Shown one piece after another: positions 19,174-26,942 of a stretch of 64,000 nt of DNA (positions are counted from its first letter, which is position 1; the number at the start of each line of letters is the position of its first letter). This stretch comes from Bog-756 sp963812885 (GTDB lineage: Bacteria > Actinomycetota > Acidimicrobiia > Acidimicrobiales > RAAP-2): contig CAWEWZ010000007.1 in NCBI GenBank assembly GCA_963812885.1, forward strand, positions 434,001 to 498,000. Reading direction: 5' to 3'. A model generated the notes under the pieces. That model searched no databases. It saw only the letters and a list, made by a program, of their open reading frames with translations, and was not told the DNA's origin. Position numbers and translations under genes: made by a program.

Positions 19174-21207
19174 GTGCCCTTCGGCGCCACGAGTCGGGGC
19201 TCGAGCCGCGGGGCCCGAGCCGCGGCCGCCTCCCTGGTTGCACTGATCGGCGTCGCCCTGGGCATCGCCGTCCCCTCGGCGGCGGCCACGGCGTCGGCCT
19301 ACCCGGCCGGCTCGGTGATGCTCGAAGGCCATGGGTACGGGCACGGGCACGGAATGGGCCAGTGGGGAGCGCTCGGGTACGCCCTCACCGGAACCGGTTA
19401 CCGGGCCATCGTGGCCCATTACTACAGCGGGTCGTCGCTGGCCGGACTGAGCCCGGCCCAGGAGGGGACCCAGGTCCGGGTGGCACTCACCGAGAACGAC
19501 GGCAACACGGTCATCGTGACCTCGGGATCGGCCTTCACCGTGTCGGGACTCTCGGTGGCCGGCGGCGGGGCCGTCCTGATGAGCCCGGCCGGCGGCGGCA
19601 CGTGGAACGTCTCGGTGGGCCCGGGGTGTGCCGGGCCGTGGTCTCCGCCCGCCCGATCCGACGTGTCCGATCCGACGGCCAGCCCGGGATCGAACCCCGG
19701 GCTCGGTGACCCGGCCACCGCGTCGAGGGCGCTCCAACTGTGCCAGGGCGGAGGCAACCTGACGGTGAGAGGCTCCCTCGAGGCGTTGGACAACTCCGAC
19801 GGCGCGCCCCGGACGGTCAACATCGTCCCCCTCGAGCAGTATGTCGCCGGCGTGGTGCCCAACGAGTCCCCGGCCGGCTGGGGGACGCTCGGGTCGCCGG
19901 GTCCGCAGGGCCAGCCCCGGGGGTTCCAGGAGCTCGAGGCCCAGGCCGTGGCCGCCCGCTCCTACGTCGATGGCCGGCCTCGGTTCCTACGGCGGGTATG
20001 CCGACACCTGCGACCTCGAGTGCCAGACCTATCGGGGCACCGCCAACGAGAGCTCGCTGACCGATCTGGCCGTCGACGACACATCCCGGGAGGTCATGGA
20101 GTTCCCCGGGGGGGCGGTGGCCGCCACCCAGTACTCGGCGTCGACCGGGGGCGACACGGCTCCCGGTGCGTTCCCCGCGGTCGCCGACGCCGGTGACGCG
20201 GTCTGCGTCCCGGGGGCCTGCAACCCCAACCACACCTGGACGACCTCGGTCCCGGTGTCGACCATCGAGGCCACCTGGCCGGCCCTCGGCACCCTCGTCT
20301 CCATCGACATCACCGGCCGCAACGGCTACGGCGACTGGGGCGGGCGGGTGACGACCATGACCCTGGCCGGCACCGACCACGACGTCTCGATGACCGGCGA
20401 TGCCTTCGCCGGGGCACTGGGGCTCAAGTCCGACTGGTTCACCACCAACGCCACCCTGGGGGCCCCGGCGGTGGGGATGGCGCCCACGCCGAGCGGCGCC
20501 GGCTACCGACTGGCCGGGGGCAACGGGGCCGTCGCCGTCTTCGGCGATGCCGGCTTCTCGGGATCGGCGGGCGCCCTGGCGCTGACCCGACCGGTGGTGG
20601 GCATGGCCTCCACCCCCGACGGACGGGCTACTGGCTGGTGGCCTCCGACGGCGGCATCTTCAGCTATGGCGACGCCCACTTCTACGGGTCGACCGGCGCC
20701 ATCCACCTCAACCGACCGGTGGTGGGCATGGGCTCCACCCCCGACGGCCGGGGCTACTGGGAGGTGGCCTCCGACGGGGGCATCTTCAGCTATGGCGACG
20801 CCCACTTCTACGGGTCCACCGGCGCCATCCACCTCAACCAACCGGTGGTGGGCATGGCCGCCACCCCCGACGGCCGGGGCTACTGGCTGGTGGCCGCCGA
20901 CGGCGGCATCTTCGCCTTCGGCGACGCTTCGTTCTACGGATCGACCGGGGCCATCCACCTCAACCAACCGGTGGTGGGCATGGCCTCCACCCCCGACGGC
21001 CGGGGCTACTGGCTGGTGGCCGCCGACGGCGGCATCTTCGCCTTCGGTGGTGCCGGTTTCTACGGATCGACCGGCAACATCGCCCTGACCCGGCCGGTGG
21101 TGGGTATGGCCTCGGCCGCCCGCGGCCAGGGCTACTGGCTGGTGGCCGCCGACGGGGGCATCTTCGCCTTCGGTGATGCTCGCTTCTACGGCTCCGCCGC
21201 CGGGTAG
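19174..21207 (+). CDS. secreted SpoIID/LytB-domain protein with C-terminal 42-residue repeats, two frameshifts
   Basis: Starts at GTG 19174, five bases after the previous stop. Signal segment SLVALIGVALGIAVPSAAA. LEGHGYGHGHGMGQWGALGY, then LEQYVAGVVPNESP, ELEAQAVAARSY and (after a shift near 19972) CDLECQTYRGTANES match the SpoIID/LytB domain. That domain in SpoIID is a lytic transglycosylase acting on peptidoglycan stripped of stem peptides. After SDWFTTNATLG come six 42-residue repeats. A second break near 20628 is a missing G: other units read ggccggggctactgg, this one cggacgggctactgg. Joined length is about 677 residues. Likely a wall-binding or wall-remodelling exoprotein. Confidence 0.82.
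20465..21204 (+). repeat. six tandem 126-bp (42-residue) repeats, array 2
   Basis: The same unit as array 1, in the next gene. The first unit is divergent (GYRLAGGNGAVAVFGDAGF); units 2-6 are close to those of array 1 and contain a one-base G deletion near 20628. The last unit is truncated after FYGSAAG. Confidence 0.9.
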
Positions 21208-21237
21208 CGGGCCGACGTCGGTGGCCGGCCCGATCCC

Positions 21238-21265
21238 TTGGCGGATCACAGCCAGGTCCTAGTGT
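21238..21265 (+). promoter_or_regulatory. candidate promoter before the flippase/pseudokinase gene
   Basis: TTGGCG (21238-21243), 16 bp, TAGTGT (21260-21265). The transcript would start close to ATG 21276, which opens a 20-codon reading frame. That frame's stop overlaps the start codon of the main gene at 21335 (ATGA). Confidence 0.4.
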
Positions 21266-21334
21266 TCAGGTGGCGATGAACGGACCACTGCGCACTATCC
21301 GGAGCGCCGCCATCCCCGCGGTCGCCGCCCGGCG

Positions 21335-23917
21335 ATGACCGAGGTTTCCGCGCCCGACGCCGGTTCCCTCCGGACGACGGAGCCCGCGGCCCCGCCCCGG
21401 CTGGTCCGGAAGACGAACCGCCCCTGGCGGTCGATCGTCTTCGCCCCGGTCGGGGACGGCCAGACCCGGCGTCGGGGGAGTGATGCCTTCCGGTTGGGGA
21501 CGGCCACCGTCGTCGTGCTGGTGTGCTGGTTGATCACACGGGCCAACTCCAACACCGAGCACACCATCGCCGCCACCATGTCGTCCCCGCCCGAGGGACT
21601 CAAGTGGCTGGTCTCGGTCATCTGGTGGGTGGCATCGATCGGCGTCATCGCGCTCATCGTCGGGCTGGCCCTGCTGTCCCGGCGCTGGTCGGCCGTGCGG
21701 GACATCGCCCTCTCGGGGGCGCTGTCCGCGGTGGTGTGCCTGGTCCTCGGGCAGTTGTTGGGGACCACCGGCGGCCGCCCGCCCGATCCCTCCTTCCACT
21801 TCGACCTCTCGTTCCCGGTGGCCCGGGTGGCGGCAACGGTTGGTGTCGCGGTCGCCGCCCTGCCCTATCTGAGCCGCTGGTTGCAGCGGACCATCGAGGT
21901 GGCCATCGGCCTGCTGGCCCTGGCCGCCGTGGTCAACGGCTCGGGGCTGCCGGTCTCCATCCTGGCCAGCATCGCGTTGGGTTGGGGCGCGACCGCGCTC
22001 GTCCATCTCATCGTCGGCTCACCCCTCGGGCTCCCGTCGACGGACGAGGTGGTCGTCCTCCTCGCCGACCTCGACATCGCCGCCGAGGCCGTCGTCCCGG
22101 TTCCCGATCAGGAGTGGGGCGTGGGCCGGTTCACCGCCATCGTCGGAGGAAGCGAAGTGGATGTCTCGGTCTACGGGCGTGACGCCTCCGACGCCCAGCT
22201 CCTGGCCAAGACGGTCCGTTTCCTCTTCTACCGCGACTCGGGGCCGACGCTGGCCCTGACCCGCCGACAACAGGTCGAGCACGAGGCCTACCTGACCCTG
22301 ATGGCGGCCCGGTCCGGCACCCGGGTGCCGACCGTCCTCGAGGCCGGCCCGGCCGGCCCGGCCCATGACGCGCTGCTGGTGACCCGCCCGCCGGCCGGCG
22401 ACCGGCTCTCCACCTTCGCGTCCTACGTCATTCCCGAGCCGACCGACGCCGGTGGCGACGAAGGGAACGGTCCCGTCGACCCGTCGGGGCCGGAGGTCCC
22501 GGAGGCCTCGGCTTCCCTGCCGGACACCGGAGCGGCGGGTGGGCCGGAGATCGGCGACCCGGCCCTCGACGACGTCTTCGCCCAGTTGATGACCTTGCGT
22601 CGGGCCGGAATCGCCCACGGTTCCCTGTCGACCCGGACCATCGTGGCCACTGCCGACGGTGAAGCAGGTTTCGTCGACTTCCGGGCGGCGTCGACGGTGG
22701 CCACCGTCGAACAGCTCGACCGCGACGCGGCGGCGACGCTCGCTGCCGTGGCCGATGTCGCCGGGCCCGAGCGGGCGCTCGCCTCCGCCGTCCGGTCGCT
22801 GCCGACCGAGGCTCTGGTGGGAGCCCTGCCCTTCCTGCAGCGCGCCGCCCTCGGGGCCATGGCTTCCAAATCGCTGCGGGGCAAGAAGGCCATCCTCTCC
22901 GCCTTGCGGGAGCAGGGGGCGGAGGCTTCCGGCGTCGAGGTGCCCAAACTGATCGAGCCCCGTCGGATCAGCTGGGTGACGCTCGTCCTGGTGTTCGGCA
23001 CCCTCATCGGGGGCTGGGCGCTCATCGGGGTCCTCATCAACGTGGGAAAGTCGTGGGACACGATCACCGGAGCCGACTGGGGCTGGGTGGCGCTGGTCTT
23101 CGTCCTGGCCCAGGCCGCCTACCCGGCCATCGCCATCACCACGGTGGGCTCGGTCACCGACCCCCTTCCCTACGGTCGGACGTTGGCCCTCGAGCTGGCC
23201 GACACGTTCGTCGCCCTGGCCGGTGGTTCGATGGCCGTCCTGGCCACCCGGGTCCGGTTCTTCCAGCAGGAGGGGTACACCCCCACGGTGGCCGTGAGCT
23301 CCGGGGTGCTGGTCAGCACGGCCAGCTGGATCGTCAAGGGCGCCCTGTTCCTCATCGCCCTGCCCCTGGCCATCGGGCAACTCCACTTCAACGAACCCAC
23401 CAGCACGTCGACCGACAGCGGGGACTCACACCTGGTCTGGTTCATCGTGATCGCCGTGGTCGTGGTGGGTGTGGCCGCGGGCCTGGTGCTCGCCGTCCCC
23501 CGGTGGCGACGATTGGCCGCGGCCAAGCTGCGGCCCAAGGCCTCCGAGGTGTGGGAGCACCTCAAGGTGCTGGCCACCCACCCGCGCAACCTGGTCGAGA
23601 TCTTCGGTGGCAACGTCGCCGCCCAGCTCTTCGTGGCCCTGGCCCTCGGCGCATCCCTGCACGCCTTCGGCCAACACCTGGGCCTGGCCACGCTGCTGGT
23701 CGTCCTCACCCTGGGCTCCATGCTCGGTGGGGTGTCACCGGTGCCCGGGGGCATGGGGGTGGTGGAGGCGGGCATGATCATCGGCCTGACCGCGGCCGGG
23801 ATCCCCGAGAACGACGCGGTGGCGGCCGTGTTCGTCCAGCGTCTGTTCACGGCCTACCTGCCGCCCATCTGGGGGTGGTTCGTCCTGGTCTGGATGCGCA
23901 AGAAGGAGTACCTGTGA
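21335..23917 (+). CDS. LPG-synthase-TM-type flippase fused to a pseudokinase-like domain
   Basis: 860 residues. Residues about 55-230 hold several membrane helices. Residues about 235-540 look like a degenerate protein-kinase/ABC1 fold: AYLTLMAARSGTRVP, then IAHGSLSTRTIVAT where HRD/HxD would be, then FVDFRAAS in the DFG position. Residues about 550-860 are the UPF0104/lysylphosphatidylglycerol-synthase transmembrane region, with ELADTFVALAGGSMAV and GGVSPVPGGMGVVEAGMI. The last part is the flippase-like module of MprF/AglD-type proteins; no aminoacyltransferase domain is present. No good ribosome site precedes ATG 21335, so coupling to the short upstream frame is possible. Likely membrane lipid or lipid-linked glycan translocation. 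Confidence 0.82.
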   Translation: MTEVSAPDAGSLRTTEPAAPPRLVRKTNRPWRSIVFAPVGDGQTRRRGSDAFRLGTATVVVLVCWLITRANSNTEHTIAATMSSPPEGLKWLVSVIWWVASIGVIALIVGLALLSRRWSAVRDIALSGALSAVVCLVLGQLLGTTGGRPPDPSFHFDLSFPVARVAATVGVAVAALPYLSRWLQRTIEVAIGLLALAAVVNGSGLPVSILASIALGWGATALVHLIVGSPLGLPSTDEVVVLLADLDIAAEAVVPVPDQEWGVGRFTAIVGGSEVDVSVYGRDASDAQLLAKTVRFLFYRDSGPTLALTRRQQVEHEAYLTLMAARSGTRVPTVLEAGPAGPAHDALLVTRPPAGDRLSTFASYVIPEPTDAGGDEGNGPVDPSGPEVPEASASLPDTGAAGGPEIGDPALDDVFAQLMTLRRAGIAHGSLSTRTIVATADGEAGFVDFRAASTVATVEQLDRDAAATLAAVADVAGPERALASAVRSLPTEALVGALPFLQRAALGAMASKSLRGKKAILSALREQGAEASGVEVPKLIEPRRISWVTLVLVFGTLIGGWALIGVLINVGKSWDTITGADWGWVALVFVLAQAAYPAIAITTVGSVTDPLPYGRTLALELADTFVALAGGSMAVLATRVRFFQQEGYTPTVAVSSGVLVSTASWIVKGALFLIALPLAIGQLHFNEPTSTSTDSGDSHLVWFIVIAVVVVGVAAGLVLAVPRWRRLAAAKLRPKASEVWEHLKVLATHPRNLVEIFGGNVAAQLFVALALGASLHAFGQHLGLATLLVVLTLGSMLGGVSPVPGGMGVVEAGMIIGLTAAGIPENDAVAAVFVQRLFTAYLPPIWGWFVLVWMRKKEYL

Positions 23918-24593
23918 GCCCGGTCAACCCGACAGTTCGGTCCGGGAGCCGGTCGAGGCCGGGGAAGGACCGCAACCGCCCCAGCGGGCCGAGGCGCCCG
24001 ACGTTGACCCCTCGGTCGGCACCGCGGAGCATCCCGAGATCGCCACGGCTGTTGCCGTAGGCCCAGAGACCGGCGGGCGGCCCTCCCGACTCGGCCATCC
24101 ACACCTGCAGCCGCCGGAGCTTCTCGCCGCCGCGGCAGTTCTCCCCCTGGTAGCGCCCGGTCAGCCGGCCCCGGCCGTCGACGGCCAGACGGGTGGCGAC
24201 GACCCCGTCGGCACCGAGCTGGTCCCCGGCCGGCCCCACATAGAGCTCGGGCGACGCCGAGACGATGACCACCCGGTCGCCGCGCCGGCGATGCCAGTCG
24301 AACCGATCCCGTACCGAGGGGCGCAGGTGGCGTTCCAGGTGGCGGCGGGCGAACTCGGCGCCGACCGACTCGGCCCGCTCGAGCTCGATGCCGGCCAACA
24401 CCCGCTCGAAGAGGAGCTCCTTGGTCCGGTCGGCTGCCGCACCTCCGGCCACGGCCGCGTGGGCCAGGCGGGGGGACAGCGCGGCGGCCGCCGAGATGAC
24501 CGCGGCCGAGCCGCACAGGGCCGAGAGGTAGCCGAACACGCTGCCCCGGTCGGTCAGGGTGCCGTCGAAATCGAAGGCGGCCACATCGGGCAT
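23847..24593 (-). CDS. HAD-IB family phosphatase (SerB-like)
   Basis: About 248 residues from ATG 24593 (MPDVAAFDFDGTLTDRGS). HAD motif I DFDGT has the nucleophile Asp, with the second Asp changed to Gly-Thr as usual (DxDGT). Motif II is VVIVSASPELYV (Ser), and motif III/IV is AYGNSRGDLGML with conserved Asp. The helical cap LLFERVLAGIELERA fits the HAD-IB class, which includes phosphoserine phosphatase and many lipid phosphate phosphatases. The frame runs 71 bp into the 3' end of the convergent flippase gene; a frameshift near the end is possible. The start lies 17 bp after the enoyl-CoA hydratase stop, so they are likely co-transcribed. Confidence 0.82.
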   Translation of the reverse strand: MPDVAAFDFDGTLTDRGSVFGYLSALCGSAAVISAAAALSPRLAHAAVAGGAAADRTKELLFERVLAGIELERAESVGAEFARRHLERHLRPSVRDRFDWHRRRGDRVVIVSASPELYVGPAGDQLGADGVVATRLAVDGRGRLTGRYQGENCRGGEKLRRLQVWMAESGGPPAGLWAYGNSRGDLGMLRGADRGVNVGRLGPLGRLRSFPGLDRLPDRTVGLTGLTGTPSCASRPGRTTPRWAAGRP

Positions 24594-24609
24594 CGGTCGG
24601 ATCCGGGGC

Positions 24610-25395
24610 TCAGGACCGACGGGGGTGGACGGCCGACCCGCCCCGCCCGGCGCCGGCGGCGAAGCCGGCCGCACCCGAGGCGGCATCGGGTGACGCCAGG
24701 CTGTCGAGCCCCAGCTCGGTTTCGGCCACCAGGGCGTCGGGCAGGGTCCGGCCCCACTGGCCCAGGGCCGACCGCCGGTCGTTGCGGAGGCAGGTCTGGG
24801 GGAGTCCGGCCAGCTCGTGCCCCAGGGCGACGGCGTGGTCGAGGGCGGTCCCGTCGGGGACGACCCGGTCCACCAGGCCCATGGCCAACGCCTCCTCGGC
24901 GCCCACCTCCCGCCCGGTGAGGATCAGGTCGAGGGCGCGGCCCTGGCCGATCATGCGGGGGAGCCGGACCGTTCCACCGTCGATGAGGGGTACACCGAAA
25001 CGACGGCAGAACACGCCGAAGGCGGCGCCGGCGGCCGCCACCCGCAGGTCGCACCAGATGGCCAGCTCCAGGCCACCGGCCACGGCATACCCCTCGACGG
25101 CGGCGATCACCGGCTTGGACAGCTCGAGTCGGGTCGGACCCATCGGGCCCGGCCCGTCGGACGCGACCCGGTGCCGGGCCCCCCCGGCCAGCGACTTGAG
25201 GTCGGCGCCGGCGCAGAACGTGCCGCCGCTCCCGGTGAGCACCGCCACCGACGAGGAGTCGTCGGCGTCGAAGGCGGTGAAGGCATCGAGCAGGGCCTCG
25301 GCGGTCGCCGGGTCCACGGCGTTGCGCCGCCCGGGCCGGTCGATGGTCACCACTGTCACCGCCCCGTCCTGGACCACCTGCACGCTCGACGTCAT
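24610..25395 (-). CDS. enoyl-CoA hydratase/isomerase (crotonase) family
   Basis: 261 residues from ATG 25395 (MTSSVQVVQDGAVTVVTIDR). The crotonase oxyanion-hole regions are clear: GGTFCAGADLKSL and AVAGGLELAIWCDLRVAA, then GREVGAEEALAMGLVDRVVP. The residue in the second catalytic position is in the FGVPLIDGGTVRLP region, which lacks the usual Glu pair of hydratases, so isomerase or another crotonase activity is possible. An in-frame ATG at 25425 is an alternative start, but it would shorten the shared upstream region with the divergent peroxiredoxin promoter. Likely role is acyl-CoA degradation. Confidence 0.87.
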   Translation of the reverse strand: MTSSVQVVQDGAVTVVTIDRPGRRNAVDPATAEALLDAFTAFDADDSSSVAVLTGSGGTFCAGADLKSLAGGARHRVASDGPGPMGPTRLELSKPVIAAVEGYAVAGGLELAIWCDLRVAAAGAAFGVFCRRFGVPLIDGGTVRLPRMIGQGRALDLILTGREVGAEEALAMGLVDRVVPDGTALDHAVALGHELAGLPQTCLRNDRRSALGQWGRTLPDALVAETELGLDSLASPDAASGAAGFAAGAGRGGSAVHPRRS

Positions 25396-25473
25396 GGTCA
25401 CAGCATGGTGGAATCGGTGGGGCATGGCCAGGACCTCCTCCGATTGGGTCGCCACAAAACTCGACCAACCCAG

Positions 25474-25502
25474 TCGACAATTGGCCCGGGTCCGAGTATC
25501 CT
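25474..25502 (+). promoter_or_regulatory. promoter for the peroxiredoxin gene
   Basis: TCGACA (25474-25479), 17-bp spacer, TATCCT (25497-25502). It is about 75 bases upstream of the peroxiredoxin ATG, in the divergent gap with the crotonase gene. Confidence 0.6.
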
Positions 25503-25576
25503 GAGCAAGCGACGGGATCACGGCGAGGCCGGATCCCACTCGCCTCATCGATGTAACGCACACAAAGGAGCGACAC

Positions 25577-26212
25577 ATGGCAATCCGTCTGGGCGACGAA
25601 GCCCCCGACTTCACTGCTGAGACCACCGAAGGCACCATCAACTTCCACGAGTACCTCGGGGACAGTTGGGGCGTCCTGTTCTCCCACCCGAAGGACTTCA
25701 CCCCGGTGTGCACCACCGAACTGGGTGCGTTCTCCAAGGCCAAGGCCGAGTTCGACAAGCGGGACACCAAGCTGATCGGGCTCTCGGTCGACGACGTCAC
25801 CTCGCACGGCAAGTGGGCCGGCGACATCGAGGAGACCCAGGGACAGGCCCTGAATTTCCCGCTGATCGGCGATGAGGACCGCAAGGTGGCGGATCTCTAC
25901 GACATGATCCACCCCAACGCCAACGACACCCTCACCGTGCGCTCGGTCTTCATCATCGGTCCGGACAAGAAGGTGAAGCTGACCCTGACCTACCCGGCAT
26001 CGACCGGTCGCAACGTGAGCGAGATCCTGCGTGTGCTCGACTCCCTCCAGCTGACCGCCGACTACAAGGTGGCCACTCCGGTCAACTGGAAGGAAGGGGA
26101 GGACGTGATCATCGTCCCCGCCGTGTCGGACGAGGAGGCCAAGGAGCGGTTCCCGAAGGGTTTCAAGGCGCTCAAGCCCTATCTCCGGGTCACCCCCCAG
26201 CCCAACAAGTAG
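25577..26212 (+). CDS. 1-Cys peroxiredoxin (Prx6 type)
   Basis: 211 residues. The start has AAAGGAG seven bases upstream of the ATG. The peroxidatic Cys sits in DFTPVCTTELGAFSK, preceded by FSHPKDF. The C-terminal extension (TPVNWKEGEDVIIVP, then FPKGFKALKPYLRVT) is the Prx6-class dimerisation tail, and no resolving Cys follows. It reduces hydrogen peroxide and organic hydroperoxides in the cytoplasm. It has its own promoter. The high use of Lys and AAG in an otherwise Arg-rich window suggests strong expression. Confidence 0.95.
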   Translation: MAIRLGDEAPDFTAETTEGTINFHEYLGDSWGVLFSHPKDFTPVCTTELGAFSKAKAEFDKRDTKLIGLSVDDVTSHGKWAGDIEETQGQALNFPLIGDEDRKVADLYDMIHPNANDTLTVRSVFIIGPDKKVKLTLTYPASTGRNVSEILRVLDSLQLTADYKVATPVNWKEGEDVIIVPAVSDEEAKERFPKGFKALKPYLRVTPQPNK

Positions 26213-26223
26213 GACTCCCGGGA

Positions 26224-26239
26224 CCGCCGGCGACGGCGG
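26224..26239 (+). terminator. hairpin after the peroxiredoxin gene
   Basis: CCGCCG-GCGA-CGGCGG, a perfect 6-bp GC stem with a GNRA loop, 11 bases after the stop. An imperfect larger hairpin with a TTCG loop follows at about 26257-26288. No U-tract is visible, so termination is likely but not certain. Confidence 0.45.
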
Positions 26240-26422
26240 GCCCACGGCGACGGATCGTCCGGGTCCGGCCTTCGGGGCCTGGTCCGGGCGATTTCGCGCC
26301 CGGCCGCAGGGCCGAGGTGATCCGGCCGTGGCCTCCCGCCAGCGGCGTTGCTGCTACCATTGACGGTGCCGGCGTGTTCCGTCCGTCGGTCAGCACCAAC
26401 ACCTCAGAGGTCGAGCCCCCGT

Positions 26423-26680
26423 ATGCCAGACAAGCAGTCCACCATCGCCGAATACCGTCTCCACGAGACGGATACCGGGTCACCCGAAGTGCAGATCGCC
26501 ATTCTGAGCGAGCGCATCGTGCACCTGACCGAGCATCTCAAGGTGCACAAGGGCGATCATCACACCCGCCGTGGTCTCCTCAAGCTGATCGGCCGTCGCC
26601 GCCGGCTCCTCGACTACGTGCGCAACAACGACGTCGAGCGCTACCGGGAGATCATCGGTCGCCTCGGCCTCCGCCGCTAG
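26423..26680 (+). CDS. rpsO: 30S ribosomal protein S15
   Basis: 85 residues from ATG 26423 (MPDKQSTIAEYRLHETDTGS). Family hallmarks are GSPEVQIAILSERIVHLTEHL, KGDHHTRRGLLKLIGRRRRL and LDYVRNNDVERYREII. The length is standard. S15 binds 16S rRNA helices h20-h22 and nucleates the platform of the small subunit. An in-frame ATG 75 bases upstream adds a non-homologous segment and is rejected. It is followed by a set of hairpins and then pnp, the conserved rpsO-pnp order. Confidence 0.97.
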   Translation: MPDKQSTIAEYRLHETDTGSPEVQIAILSERIVHLTEHLKVHKGDHHTRRGLLKLIGRRRRLLDYVRNNDVERYREIIGRLGLRR

Positions 26681-26696
26681 GCGGACCATCCTCGCT

Positions 26697-26718
26697 CCGC
26701 CCGGCTTCGGCCGGGCGG
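26697..26718 (+). terminator. strong hairpin 1 between rpsO and pnp
   Basis: A perfect 9-bp stem CCGCCCGGC/GCCGGGCGG closes a TTCG tetraloop, 16 bases after the rpsO stop. TCGCAATTTCT follows. It could terminate rpsO transcripts, or be a processing or stability hairpin of the rpsO-pnp mRNA. Confidence 0.65.
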
Positions 26719-26729
26719 TCGCAATTTCT

Positions 26730-26750
26730 CCACCGGCGACCCGCCGGTGG
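26730..26750 (+). promoter_or_regulatory. hairpin 2 in the pnp leader
   Basis: A perfect 9-bp stem CCACCGGCG/CGCCGGTGG with a 3-base ACC loop, directly after hairpin 1. Candidate RNase III-type or PNPase autoregulation element; inference by analogy with enterobacterial pnp leaders. Confidence 0.5.
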
Positions 26751-26758
26751 ACGGCAGG

Positions 26759-26773
26759 CCGGCACGGTGCCGG
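26759..26773 (+). promoter_or_regulatory. hairpin 3 in the pnp leader
   Basis: Inverted repeat CCGGCAC-G-GTGCCGG, the third of three adjacent palindromes within 80 bases. The remaining 170 bases to the pnp start hold no gene I can support. Confidence 0.4.
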
Positions 26774-26942
26774 TCGGCAGCAGTAACGGTCGGTCACGCA
26801 GTGGCGGACCGGGCAACACCACACAGATTGGACTCTGGAACGAGGTCAGTCACCAGTTGCCGATCACCCCGCTCGAGGGCGGGTCGGGTGGTCGACAACT
26901 GGGAACTGGCTCGCGGGGTCCCCGAACAGATCAAGGAGCGTC

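Noticed and set aside
18398..21204. Repeat arrays considered as CRISPR or minisatellite
   Set aside because: The repeats are 126 bp, in frame, without spacers, and encode a conserved protein unit.
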